From CAYGWP01 sp964353455 (GTDB lineage: Bacteria; Planctomycetota; Phycisphaerae; FEN-1346), in the NCBI GenBank assembly GCA_964353455.1, contig CAYGWP010000444.1, positions 1 through 21,500 of the forward strand: 21,500 bases of DNA, given 5' to 3'. Under the pieces are notes generated by a model, which searched no databases, was not told the DNA's origin, and saw only the letters and a program-made list of their open reading frames with translations. Shown piece after piece: positions 8,728-16,306 of the stretch (position 1 is the stretch's first letter; the number at the start of each line of letters is the position of its first letter). Made by a program: the position numbers and the translations under genes.

Positions 8728-9174
8728 ATGGCCCTCTTCGATATAAACTGGCGTCCCGACCGGCCTCAATTGCGGACGTTCGGCCTCGGCGCCCTGGCCG
8801 CCTTCGGCCTTCTGGGCGCGTGGGTTTTCTTCCGTCACAGCCTGTTCGGGTTCCGGATGGGCGTTGATGCCGCGCACCTTGCAGCGTGCCTCCTCTGGGC
8901 GGCGGGCATCGTGTGCGCGGTGCTCGCGCTCCAGTGGCCGGCGGCGCTGCGCCCGCTCTACATCGGCCTCTCGATGGTGGGCGTGCCGATCGGGTGGGTG
9001 GTGTCGCACCTGGTGATGGCGATTATCTTCTACGGCGTTCTCACGCCGATCGGCCTGGCGATGCGCCTGGCGGGGCGCGACCCGCTCCATCGCAAGTTCG
9101 ACCGCGCGGCCCGCAGTTATTGGGTTGACCGCCGCAGGCGCGCGGATGTAAAAAGGTACTTCAAGCAATTCTGA
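8728..9174 (+). CDS. SxtJ-family integral membrane protein
   Basis: The 148-residue product begins at an ATG with AAAGG six bases upstream. It has hydrophobic segments at about 13-33 (FGLGALAAFGLLGAWVFF), 48-68 and 75-110 (GLSMVGVPIGWVVSHLVMAI onward). It ends with the family hallmark GLAMRLAGRDPLHRKFDRAARSYWV followed by a basic tail and terminal KQF, here given as the two pieces GLAMRLAGRDPL and KFDRAARSYWV. The SxtJ family is named after an unassigned gene of cyanobacterial saxitoxin clusters and commonly lies next to NodU/CmcH-type carbamoyltransferases, as here. Its biochemical role is unknown. A membrane partner or anchor for the carbamoyltransferase is plausible inference. It lies 57 bp after the carbamoyltransferase gene and 23 bp before the DUF5989 gene. 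Confidence 0.88.
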   Translation: MALFDINWRPDRPQLRTFGLGALAAFGLLGAWVFFRHSLFGFRMGVDAAHLAACLLWAAGIVCAVLALQWPAALRPLYIGLSMVGVPIGWVVSHLVMAIIFYGVLTPIGLAMRLAGRDPLHRKFDRAARSYWVDRRRRADVKRYFKQF

Positions 9175-9197
9175 CCGTCGCACGCACGAGGGCAACA

Positions 9198-9401
9198 GTG
9201 GGACGCGACCCGGACCAGGTCGAAGTATTCCGCCGCGAGTCGGCCGGGCGGCGCACCGGCATAGTGCGCGAGTTCTGGGATTTCCTGAAGCACAACAAGA
9301 AGTGGTGGCTGCTGCCGATCCTGGTGGCCCTGGCGCTCCTCGGCATCCTCGTGATCCTGGGCGGGACGGGCCTTGCGCCGTTCATCTATACTGTTTTCTG
9401 A
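9198..9401 (+). CDS. DUF5989 family small membrane protein (SxtK-like)
   Basis: This 67-residue protein starts at GTG 9198 with GAGG a few bases upstream. The core shows REFWDFLKHNKKWWLLPI, one transmembrane helix (LLPILVALALLGILVILGG, about 40-58) and the ending LAPFIYTVF, which is the conserved pattern of DUF5989. In saxitoxin clusters the similar small protein is SxtK and follows SxtJ, the same order as here. The cytoplasmic side probably carries the conserved aromatic/basic stretch. Function is unknown; persistent linkage with SxtJ and a carbamoyltransferase suggests a three-part membrane-associated system. It ends 43 bp before the convergent SGNH gene, and I see no convincing terminator in that gap. 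Confidence 0.85.
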   Translation: MGRDPDQVEVFRRESAGRRTGIVREFWDFLKHNKKWWLLPILVALALLGILVILGGTGLAPFIYTVF

Positions 9402-9444
9402 GGCGCGCCCCGCGCGGCGTGTCTCCCGACCCGCTGCGCGACAG

Positions 9445-11292
9445 TCACTGCCTTTCTGCCGCCATACGCGCGCGGCAGTCCCGGAGGCCCTTCCGCACGG
9501 CCTCGGCCAGCGCCGGTTCGGGGTCGAGTTCCAGCGCCTTTTCATACTGCTCGACGGCCTCGGCCGTGCGGCCGCGCTTGGCCAGAAGGTTCGCGATGTC
9601 CGCAAAGTTGACGGGCTGGCGAGGGAAGACGGCGAGGGATGACCGCCACGCGGCGATGGCTGCATCGTCGCGGCCGCGGTTCAACTCGAGCCACCCGAAG
9701 TTGTTCCGGAGTTGCCAGTCGTCAGGCGCCGCTCGCATGGCCGCCTCGTACGTCCGCGCCGCCTGCGTGAGCGCCTCCGGCGTCAGGCCGCGCTCCAGCG
9801 CGTCAAGGGCCTCGTACATTCCGGCCCGGCGCTCGAGGTGGTCGCACTGGTCGGTGAACGGGGGCACGCCGGTGAACTTCATGATCTCGACGGCGATCCG
9901 GTACCGGTCCCAGACGGTCAGGGCCAGCCGCTCGGCGCAGAGGTCCCTGGTCGCCGGGGGGGCGGGCGCCGGCGCCCGCTCGCGGAAAGACGCCGGAAGC
10001 CGCTCAGCCGCGGCCTCCAGCACCGCGCGGGCCAGCAGGTAGTTCCCGTCAAGTGTCATGTGGACATGGTCATAAAACAATTCTTCGCCGGGAACGCCCC
10101 CGCCGGCCGGATCGTTTTCCTGGAACACGCGTTCGGCATCCACGAGCGTGACGCCCTCGGCCTCGCGGATGATCTGGTTCGTGCGGCTGTCGGCGCGGAA
10201 CCGCAGTGCGTCGAGGTCGCGCGCGGCGGCGAACTCGCGGCGGGCCTCGTCGTGCCGCCCCGTCGCCGCAAGGCAGCGGCCGAGCCGATAGCGCAGTTCG
10301 GCGTAGCGGTCGTCGATGCGTGCGGCCGCCTGGTACTCTTGCGTTGCCGCGTCCCATTGAAGAGTGGCCTGGAGCCCCGCGCCGGCCGCAAACAGCGGCT
10401 CCCACTGCGCGAGGTCCTCCGGCGAAAGGTCCGGCCGGTGAAGCGAGGCGAAGGGCGAGCAGTCCCTCAGGTTCACGGCAAGGGTCGAGAGGACGACCGG
10501 GGCGCCGGCGCGGCGGGCGGTGCGGCAGATGTCGGCCAGGTTCTCGCGGAAGTTGGCATACATGGTGGGCAGGCGCGGGTCGTCTGCTGCGACGCGGTGC
10601 TCGATGAACATCCGCATGCCGCCCCAGTCGGGCGGCACGTCGGCGTCGGACGACAGGCGGCCCGCCAGGTCGGCCATCAACTGGCCGAGGGCGGTGGACT
10701 TGGCCCAGAGCCCTGCGCGGATCGCCGCACGGCTCGGCGTCCAGCGATGGAAGACCGTCCCGGGGCCGTAAGGGCCCACCACTTCATTGTTACCCATGTA
10801 GATGATAAATAGGTCGGGGCTCAGGGCGGCACAGTCGCGTGCGATCTCGGCGACCACGTTTGAGTTGATGGCCGCCATCCCCGTGTTGACGACCTCGAAG
10901 CGGACGCCGGGGTACCGCTCGCGGAGCATCACTTCGAGGATGCGGCCGAAACTGAAGGACTGGTCGGGCCAGCCCATGGCGGCCGAACTTCCGAGGATGA
11001 AGATGCGGCAGGTCCTCGCGGGCCTGGAGGCCGGAATCGTCGCCGGGCAGGGAAGGCGGGCGAGCGACCACGGAAAAAACCGCCAGCCGAACCGCGGGTT
11101 GGGCGTCAGGGCGCCCGATGCGTCCGGCCCGATGAAGAAGCCCGTCGGGTAGCCGTACCCGGCCAGGCGCAGGATGCCTTCGGCCGCGCCGAGCGCGACG
11201 GCCGGCGCCAGCACCACCAGCGCCAGCCGGAGCAACCAGCCGCGCCATCCCCTGAAGCGGCCGACCGGCCTTGCAGGCGTTCCTTCTTTCAC
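9445..11292 (-). CDS. Membrane-anchored SGNH/GDSL hydrolase with TPR repeats
   Basis: The 615-residue product starts at a GTG with no visible ribosome site. A basic N-terminus and one hydrophobic segment (about 19-40) suggest a signal anchor, placing the rest outside the inner membrane. The SGNH blocks are visible: LGSSAAMG with nucleophile candidate Ser103, NTGMAAINS (Gly block), YMGNNE with Asn169, and FYDHVHMTLDG with Asp408 and His411. TPR-like helices are inserted within the domain (about 311-362, with LGRCLAATGRHDEARREF) and more lie at the C-terminus (about 495-610, with LAKRGRTAEAVEQYEKALEL). SGNH proteins are esterases or acyltransferases, often acting on cell-surface glycans. It is convergent with the carbamoyltransferase-SxtJ-DUF5989 set; my recollection is that such SGNH genes often accompany that set, which could suggest surface polysaccharide decoration. 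Substrate unknown. Confidence 0.88.
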   Translation of the reverse strand: MKEGTPARPVGRFRGWRGWLLRLALVVLAPAVALGAAEGILRLAGYGYPTGFFIGPDASGALTPNPRFGWRFFPWSLARLPCPATIPASRPARTCRIFILGSSAAMGWPDQSFSFGRILEVMLRERYPGVRFEVVNTGMAAINSNVVAEIARDCAALSPDLFIIYMGNNEVVGPYGPGTVFHRWTPSRAAIRAGLWAKSTALGQLMADLAGRLSSDADVPPDWGGMRMFIEHRVAADDPRLPTMYANFRENLADICRTARRAGAPVVLSTLAVNLRDCSPFASLHRPDLSPEDLAQWEPLFAAGAGLQATLQWDAATQEYQAAARIDDRYAELRYRLGRCLAATGRHDEARREFAAARDLDALRFRADSRTNQIIREAEGVTLVDAERVFQENDPAGGGVPGEELFYDHVHMTLDGNYLLARAVLEAAAERLPASFRERAPAPAPPATRDLCAERLALTVWDRYRIAVEIMKFTGVPPFTDQCDHLERRAGMYEALDALERGLTPEALTQAARTYEAAMRAAPDDWQLRNNFGWLELNRGRDDAAIAAWRSSLAVFPRQPVNFADIANLLAKRGRTAEAVEQYEKALELDPEPALAEAVRKGLRDCRARMAAERQ

Positions 11293-11298
11293 ACAGGC

Positions 11299-11328
11299 AT
11301 CTTAGTGCGGTTAGCCCATGCGGGCAAG
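11299..11328 (-). promoter_or_regulatory. Possible sigma-70-type promoter for the SGNH gene, perhaps leaderless
   Basis: On the minus strand TTGCCC and TAAGAT are separated by 17 bases (each 4 of 6 to consensus). The -10 lies about six bases before the GTG start, so transcription could begin at or next to the start codon, which would fit the lack of a Shine-Dalgarno site. It is a weak match in GC-rich DNA; positions may be off by one base. Confidence 0.3.
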
Positions 11329-11359
11329 TGTCGTGGCGAGAACCGCTGCCGACGGGCCG

Positions 11360-11388
11360 TTGATTCCCGGCCGCGGAGGCCCTAAACT
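11360..11388 (+). promoter_or_regulatory. Possible sigma-70-type promoter for the ankyrin lipoprotein pair
   Basis: TTGATT (11360-11365) and TAAACT (11383-11388) are separated by 17 bases, each 4 of 6 to consensus. The predicted start near 11395 leaves about 30 bases of leader that include AAGGGGG (11414-11420), six bases before the ATG at 11427. Together with the minus-strand candidate this makes the 134-bp gap a divergent promoter region. Confidence 0.4.
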
Positions 11389-11426
11389 ACGGCGGGAAAA
11401 GTCTGCTTCTTGCAAGGGGGTTCACG

Positions 11427-13457
11427 ATGAGCCGGACAATCGTCCTTGTTGCGCTCTGGAGCGCAATCGTCGCGGCGGGGTGCCAGAAGGAGCCTCCCCC
11501 GCCGGCTGCCGCGCCGCCACCGGCCGCGTCGCCTGCCCCCGAGCCGCCGAAAGTTGCCGAGACCGTTCCGCCGGCGCCGGCAGAACCGGCCGACGTGAAC
11601 GCACGCGACGCCTACGGCCGCACGGCCCTCCACCTTGCGGCCGCCGCCGGCGACAGGGCGGCCGTCGAGCGGCTGATCGAAAAGGGGGCCGACGTTGTCG
11701 CCCGCAGCCGCGCCGGGGCGACGCCGCTGCACGCGGCGGCCCAAGCGAACCAGAGGTCGGTGGCGGCGGTCCTGCTGGCCCGCGGCGCCGCAAGCGATGC
11801 CGAGGATGAGTCCGACCACACGCCGCTCGATGTCGCCCTGGCCGCCGGCAATGCTGACGTCGCGGCCATTCTGGTCGATCCTGACGACATCGACGCCCGC
11901 GATGTGACCGGCCTGACAATGCTGGAGCGTGCCGCCGAGGCGGGCCAGAAGGCGATGGTTGAGATGCTCCTGGCGAAAGGCGCCGGCGTGAACCTGCTGG
12001 TTCTTCGCGGTCGCGAGGCGAGCGGGCCCGGCCCATTGGCGCGGGCCGTCATGGGCGGCCACACGGAAATTGCGAAACTCCTTCTTGAGAAGGGGGCGGA
12101 GCCGAACGTCCGCATGCCGCTCCGCGGGCCGGTGCCGCCGCTCATCCTGGCCGCCGCGGTCGGCACGGACATGGTTGCACTCCTTCTGGAGCACGGGGCC
12201 GACCCGAACGGCGTCGATTACGCCGACAAGACGCCCCTGCACATTGCGGCACGCGGGAAACTGGAAGTCGCTCAACTGCTGGTGGAGAAGGGCGTCAAGG
12301 TGGATGCCCGCGATGATGAGGGGCGGACGCCGCTGCACCTTGCGGCGGCCGAGGGCAAACTCCCCATCGTGGAATTCCTCCTGGCGAAGGGGGCGGACGC
12401 CGGCGCCAAGGACATCATCGGGGCGACGCCGCTCTTCGAGGCCGCCAAGGCCGGGCATCCTGATGTGGCGGCGGCCCTTATTGCCAAGGGGGCCGATGTG
12501 AATGCCGTCACGACCTACGCCGGGCGTCCCGGCCGCGAGGGCGAGCGCGGCCGGCCGAACGTTCCCAAGCCGCGCAGCGATGCGGCATGGCGGTGGCGGG
12601 GCTCATCACCGCTCATCGAGGCGGCCACCGGTGGAAACAAGGCCCTCGTGGAACTGCTGCTCGGGCACGGCGCGGACCTGAAGTTCCGCGGCGCCGACGG
12701 CACGGCCCTCCACGCGGCCGCGCGATGTGCGCACAAGGAGGTAGTGGAACTTCTCCTTGAGAAGGGCGCCGAAGTGAACGCCGAGAACGAGACCGGCGCG
12801 CCCCTCCATGAGGCCGTGAAGTGGAACCAGCCCGACATCGTTGCGGTTCTCCTGGCGCACGGCGCCGATGCGAACCGCCCCGACCCGGCAGGCGCGACGC
12901 CGCTCTGCCACGCCGCTGAACGCAACAAGGCCCTTGTAGAGATGCTGCTGGCCGCGGGCGCAGCGATTGATGCCGATTCCTGGCACGGCACGCCCCTGCT
13001 TCGTGCCGCGCGGGCGGGCCTGAAGGACGTGGTGCTGCTGCTGATCGAGAAAGGGGCCAGCGTGCGTTCCATCGGCGCGGGGTATCCGGCGCCGCTCTCG
13101 GCCGCGGCCAAGACCGGGCAGCGAGAGATCGTCCAGTTGCTCATCGACAAGGGCGCGCCGCTCGGCACAGATTCGCCCCACGGCACAGCGCTCCACCTTG
13201 CTGTCGCAGGGGGGCATGAGGACGTTGTGAAACTCCTGATCGAGCGTGGCGCCGACGTCAATGCCGTCAGCCGCAGCGGCACGCCCCTCCACGCGGCCGC
13301 CCAGTCAGGGCACGTGGGAATCGCTGCGCTCCTGCTGGCGAAGGGCGCCAGGACGCTTGCGCGCGATGCGGACGGCCGCACGCCTCTCGAAGTTGCCGAC
13401 CGCGCCGGCCGCACGGAAGTTGTCGAGATGCTCCGCAAGCATGCCGAGGGGAAATGA
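11427..13457 (+). CDS. Ankyrin-repeat lipoprotein, about 18 repeats
   Basis: The ATG at 11427 has AAGGGGG six bases upstream. The N-terminus is a lipoprotein signal (TIVLVALWSAIVAAGC) with acylated Cys19, then a Pro/Ala-rich linker to about residue 55. The rest is about 18 ankyrin repeats of some 33 residues (typical: DVNARDAYGRTALHLAAAAG). Gln at +2 rather than Asp argues for the outer membrane if Lol rules apply. Repeat 10 carries an insertion of about 27 Arg/Pro/Gly-rich residues (roughly 12514-12605). The pattern LL.KGA D.NA is very regular and most repeats keep TPLH or a variant, so the solenoid is intact. Ankyrin arrays bind proteins and have no enzymatic role by themselves; partners are unknown. 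It overlaps the next gene, a paralogue, and is a likely co-translated pair. Confidence 0.93.
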   Translation: MSRTIVLVALWSAIVAAGCQKEPPPPAAAPPPAASPAPEPPKVAETVPPAPAEPADVNARDAYGRTALHLAAAAGDRAAVERLIEKGADVVARSRAGATPLHAAAQANQRSVAAVLLARGAASDAEDESDHTPLDVALAAGNADVAAILVDPDDIDARDVTGLTMLERAAEAGQKAMVEMLLAKGAGVNLLVLRGREASGPGPLARAVMGGHTEIAKLLLEKGAEPNVRMPLRGPVPPLILAAAVGTDMVALLLEHGADPNGVDYADKTPLHIAARGKLEVAQLLVEKGVKVDARDDEGRTPLHLAAAEGKLPIVEFLLAKGADAGAKDIIGATPLFEAAKAGHPDVAAALIAKGADVNAVTTYAGRPGREGERGRPNVPKPRSDAAWRWRGSSPLIEAATGGNKALVELLLGHGADLKFRGADGTALHAAARCAHKEVVELLLEKGAEVNAENETGAPLHEAVKWNQPDIVAVLLAHGADANRPDPAGATPLCHAAERNKALVEMLLAAGAAIDADSWHGTPLLRAARAGLKDVVLLLIEKGASVRSIGAGYPAPLSAAAKTGQREIVQLLIDKGAPLGTDSPHGTALHLAVAGGHEDVVKLLIERGADVNAVSRSGTPLHAAAQSGHVGIAALLLAKGARTLARDADGRTPLEVADRAGRTEVVEMLRKHAEGK

Positions 13458-16192
13458 TGCCGACGAAGCGGTTGATCGCGCTGGCACTCGTGGTCCTTGC
13501 GGCGGGGTGCCAGAAAGAAGAGCCGCCCGCAGCGGCGCCGCCCGCGCCCCCGGCCGCGCCCGTCGCGCCGTCACTTGTCGAGGCCGCGCGGTCCGGCGAT
13601 GCCGCGGCCGTTGAGAGGCTCCTTGCGGCCGGGTCTGACCCGAACGCGCCTGAGGCCTCCGGCCGCACCCCGCTCCAGGTCGCCGCCGCCGAGGGCAGCA
13701 AGGGCGTCGCCGAACTCCTCATCGCCCGTCATGCCGACGTACATGCCGCCGACCCTGCCGGCAGAACAGCGCTCCATCTTGCCGCCGAGAAGGGACACAA
13801 AGGCGTCGCGGAATTGCTGATCGCCCGCGGTGCCGACCCGACCGCCAGGGACAATGACGGCCGCACGCCGCTTCACCTTGCGGCAGCCGAGGGCCGGAGC
13901 GAAGCCGCCCGCCTGCTGATTGGGCGGGGGGCGGACGTGAACGCGAAGGACCCTGACGGCCAGACGCCGCTGCACCTGGCGGCTCAGCGTGGCGATGTTG
14001 ACCTGGCATCGGCGCTCATCGCCCGCGGGGCGGATCTCCGCGCCCGTGACAAGGCCGGCTCAACGCCGCTTCATGCGGCCGCCCACGCGGACCAGAAGGC
14101 GGTCGCGCTGGTTCTTCTGGCGAAGGGCGCCCCGCGCGACGTTGCCGACGAGAGCGGCCGCACCCCGCTGGCCGTCGCCATGGCCGAGGGCCGCGTCAAT
14201 GCGGCATCGGCCCTTATTGATGTGCACAAGATCAACGTCAAGGCTGCGCACAACCTTACGCTGCTCCAGCAGGCGTCCGATTCCGGCAACAAGGCAATGG
14301 TCGAGATGCTCCTCAACAAGGGCGCCAAGCCGCGCATCGGTTATGAGGTCGGCGGCAGTCCCCTTGCGCGGGCCGTCATGGGCGGGCACAAGGAGGTGGC
14401 GGAACTCCTGATCCGCTGCGGGGCGCCGGTCAACGAGAGGCCCGGCGACCGGCCTCTGACGCCGCTGCTGGTGCTTGCGGCCGAGCACAGCCCCGACATG
14501 GTCGAGATGCTTCTGGCCGCCGGCGCCGACCCGAACGCCGCGGACTCCAGCGGCCTCACGTCGCTGCACGAGGCGGCGCGCGGCCGGCCGGAGATCCTCC
14601 GGCTCCTGCTTGAGCATGGCGGCAAGGTAGGCGCGCTGGACGACATGGACCGGACGCCGCTGCACACCGCCGCAGGCCAGGGCACGCCGGAGGTGGCGGA
14701 ACTGCTCTTGTCGAAGGGAGCGGACGTGAACGCCGCCGATTTCTACGGCTCGACGCCGCTCGTGGAGGCGGCCAAGGCCGGCCGCGAAGACATCGCCGCC
14801 GTCCTCATCGCGCACGGCGCGGATGTCAACGTCCAGGCACGGATGTCCAGCCGCCTCCTTTCCGCCGAGGTCGCCCGGAAACGTCTCGGATTGTCCAGCG
14901 ACCAACTCCGGAGTCTTCAGCGACGCCGCAGAGTAACCACGCCCCTCCTGGAGGCCGTCATGAGCGGCGACAAGGAGACCGTGGCCGTGCTCCTTGAGCG
15001 CGGGGCGAGCCCGGCATTCTGCGGCCCCGACGGCAACGCCCTCCAATTGGCGGCACACTGGGGATTCCGGGACGTCGCCGAGGTCCTCCTGGCCAAGGGG
15101 GTCGACCCGAATGTCGGCGACGAGGAAGGCGACACGCCGGTCATCGAGGCGATCGACTGGAACCACAAGGAGGTGCTGAAGGTCCTGCTGGACCACAAGG
15201 CCGACCCGAACCGCCGGAGTGCTCACGGGGCCATCCCCATCTGCATGGCGGCCGAACGCGGCAAAGACATGGTCGAGATGCTTCTTGCGGCCGGGGCAGA
15301 CGTCAACGCGGTGAGCAAGCGCGGCACGCCGCTGCAACTGGCGATCAAGGCCGGCCTGGCGGACGCGGCCAAACTCCTCGTCGAGAAGGGCGCCGACGTT
15401 CGAGCCAAGGGCATCACCTTGGAGCCGCCCCTCTGCCTGGCCGCACGCCAGGGGAGCGTGGAACTGGTTGAACTCCTGCTCTCGAAGGGCGCCGTCATAG
15501 ACGGCCACAGTAGCCGGGGCTCGCCGTTGCATGAGGCCGCGGCCGCAGGGGACAAGAGTATGGCGGAGTTGTTGCTCGGCCGCGGCGCCGACCTGAACGC
15601 CGTCAGTTACTACGGCACGCCCCTCTGCGCTGCGGCCCGCGAAGGGCGGACGGAGATGGTGCAATTCCTGCTCGAAAAGGGCGCCAAGGTCGATGCGCGG
15701 TACCAGACGGCCGGTCCGACGCCGCTCATGGCTGCTGCGGCCGAGGGGCACGCCGAGGTGGTGGCGATCCTACTGGCGGCGGGGGCCGGCCACGCCGCAC
15801 GCGATAGCACCGGATTGACGGCCCTGGCTATTGCGGCAAGTCACGGTCGGACCGACGCCGTCCAGGTCCTTCTTGGGAAAGGGGCGGAAGTGAACGCCGC
15901 CAGCATCAAGGGCAACACCGCGCTTCACTTCGCCGTCAAGGATGAGAACGTGGAAATGGTCGAAGTGCTGCTGGCCCGCAGCGCCGATCCGAACTCGAAA
16001 AACGCCGAAGGGCTGACGCCGCTCCACCTGGCGGCCGAGAAGGGGCCTGCCGCAATCGTGGAACGCCTCCTCGGGAAGGGGGCGGACCCGACCGTCCGGG
16101 CGCCCCAGGTCGGAACGCCAAAGGATGCGGCCAAGGCCGCCGGCCGCAGTGAAATCCTTGATCTTCTCCTGAAGCGCCCCACCCGCAAGTGA
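13457..16192 (+). CDS. Ankyrin-repeat lipoprotein, about 26 repeats, paralogue of the preceding gene
   Basis: Two adjacent ATG codons are possible: 13454 (ATGA overlap) and 13457. GAGGGG at 13446-13451 is two bases from the first and five from the second, so I prefer 13457, which overlaps the upstream TGA by one base. The signal peptide LIALALVVLAAGC gives acylated Cys18, and AAGCQKE is identical to the upstream protein. A Pro/Ala linker leads to about 26 ankyrin repeats over 911 residues. Repeats 6-21 match repeats 2-17 of the upstream protein in order. For example, PLARAVMGGHKEVAELL parallels PLARAVMGGHTEIAKLL, and a basic insertion of about 28 residues (around 14836-14940, with LRSLQRRRRVTT) sits in repeat 14, the equivalent of the upstream repeat 10. 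Four further repeats lie before and about four after the shared block. Partner proteins are unknown; envelope location is inferred. Confidence 0.93.
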   Translation: MPTKRLIALALVVLAAGCQKEEPPAAAPPAPPAAPVAPSLVEAARSGDAAAVERLLAAGSDPNAPEASGRTPLQVAAAEGSKGVAELLIARHADVHAADPAGRTALHLAAEKGHKGVAELLIARGADPTARDNDGRTPLHLAAAEGRSEAARLLIGRGADVNAKDPDGQTPLHLAAQRGDVDLASALIARGADLRARDKAGSTPLHAAAHADQKAVALVLLAKGAPRDVADESGRTPLAVAMAEGRVNAASALIDVHKINVKAAHNLTLLQQASDSGNKAMVEMLLNKGAKPRIGYEVGGSPLARAVMGGHKEVAELLIRCGAPVNERPGDRPLTPLLVLAAEHSPDMVEMLLAAGADPNAADSSGLTSLHEAARGRPEILRLLLEHGGKVGALDDMDRTPLHTAAGQGTPEVAELLLSKGADVNAADFYGSTPLVEAAKAGREDIAAVLIAHGADVNVQARMSSRLLSAEVARKRLGLSSDQLRSLQRRRRVTTPLLEAVMSGDKETVAVLLERGASPAFCGPDGNALQLAAHWGFRDVAEVLLAKGVDPNVGDEEGDTPVIEAIDWNHKEVLKVLLDHKADPNRRSAHGAIPICMAAERGKDMVEMLLAAGADVNAVSKRGTPLQLAIKAGLADAAKLLVEKGADVRAKGITLEPPLCLAARQGSVELVELLLSKGAVIDGHSSRGSPLHEAAAAGDKSMAELLLGRGADLNAVSYYGTPLCAAAREGRTEMVQFLLEKGAKVDARYQTAGPTPLMAAAAEGHAEVVAILLAAGAGHAARDSTGLTALAIAASHGRTDAVQVLLGKGAEVNAASIKGNTALHFAVKDENVEMVEVLLARSADPNSKNAEGLTPLHLAAEKGPAAIVERLLGKGADPTVRAPQVGTPKDAAKAAGRSEILDLLLKRPTRK

Positions 16193-16208
16193 CGCCTGAC
16201 GGAGGTGC

Positions 16209-16271
16209 CGACCCGCCCTTAGTCCTGGCGGGCAAGAGTGCAGGGGCGACCCGCCCTTAGTCCTGGCGGGC
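16209..16271. repeat. Two identical 25-bp palindromic repeats between convergent genes
   Basis: The 25-bp unit at 16209-16233 is repeated exactly at 16247-16271, 13 bases apart. Each unit contains CCCGCC and GGCGGG arms around a 9-base loop (arms 16212-16217 and 16227-16232 in unit 1). They lie in the 114-bp gap between the end of the second ankyrin gene and the end of the DRE-TIM gene. The GC-rich arms resemble those of the coding elements at 1624 and 4743, but the loops differ. Confidence 0.75.
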
Positions 16272-16283
16272 GGCCCCTGTTTC
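16241..16283 (+). terminator. Composite hairpin with short T-run, likely terminator of the ankyrin genes
   Basis: CAGGGGC (16241-16247) pairs with GCCCCTG (16273-16279) and encloses the CCCGCC/GGCGGG stem of repeat unit 2, separated by a two-base internal loop on each side. TTTC follows at 16280-16283. The T-run is short, so termination is probable rather than certain. The stem would also form in transcripts of the convergent minus-strand gene. Confidence 0.5.
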
Positions 16284-16306
16284 ATGCGCACCGGAGACGC
16301 GTTTGT

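Noticed and set aside
6763..9195. An open frame of 810 codons on the minus strand, opposite the carbamoyltransferase and SxtJ genes
   Set aside because: Its predicted protein is low-complexity Arg/Pro/His-rich and matches no family, while the opposite strand encodes unmistakable domains; GC-rich codon use keeps antisense frames open.
6829..9401. Saxitoxin biosynthesis locus
   Set aside because: Only the carbamoyltransferase, SxtJ and SxtK-like genes are present; no polyketide synthase-like sxtA, amidinotransferase or oxygenase genes occur in the window.
9402..9444. Terminator between the DUF5989 and SGNH genes
   Set aside because: The gap is GC-rich with only a loopless CCGCGCGG and no T-run, so a terminator is not supported.
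14060..15751. A 563-codon minus-strand frame opposite the second ankyrin gene
   Set aside because: It mirrors the ankyrin repeat periodicity and exists only because the sense codons are repetitive and GC-rich.
16209..16271. CRISPR array
   Set aside because: Only two 25-bp repeats with a 13-bp spacer and no cas genes; the units are palindromic intergenic repeats.
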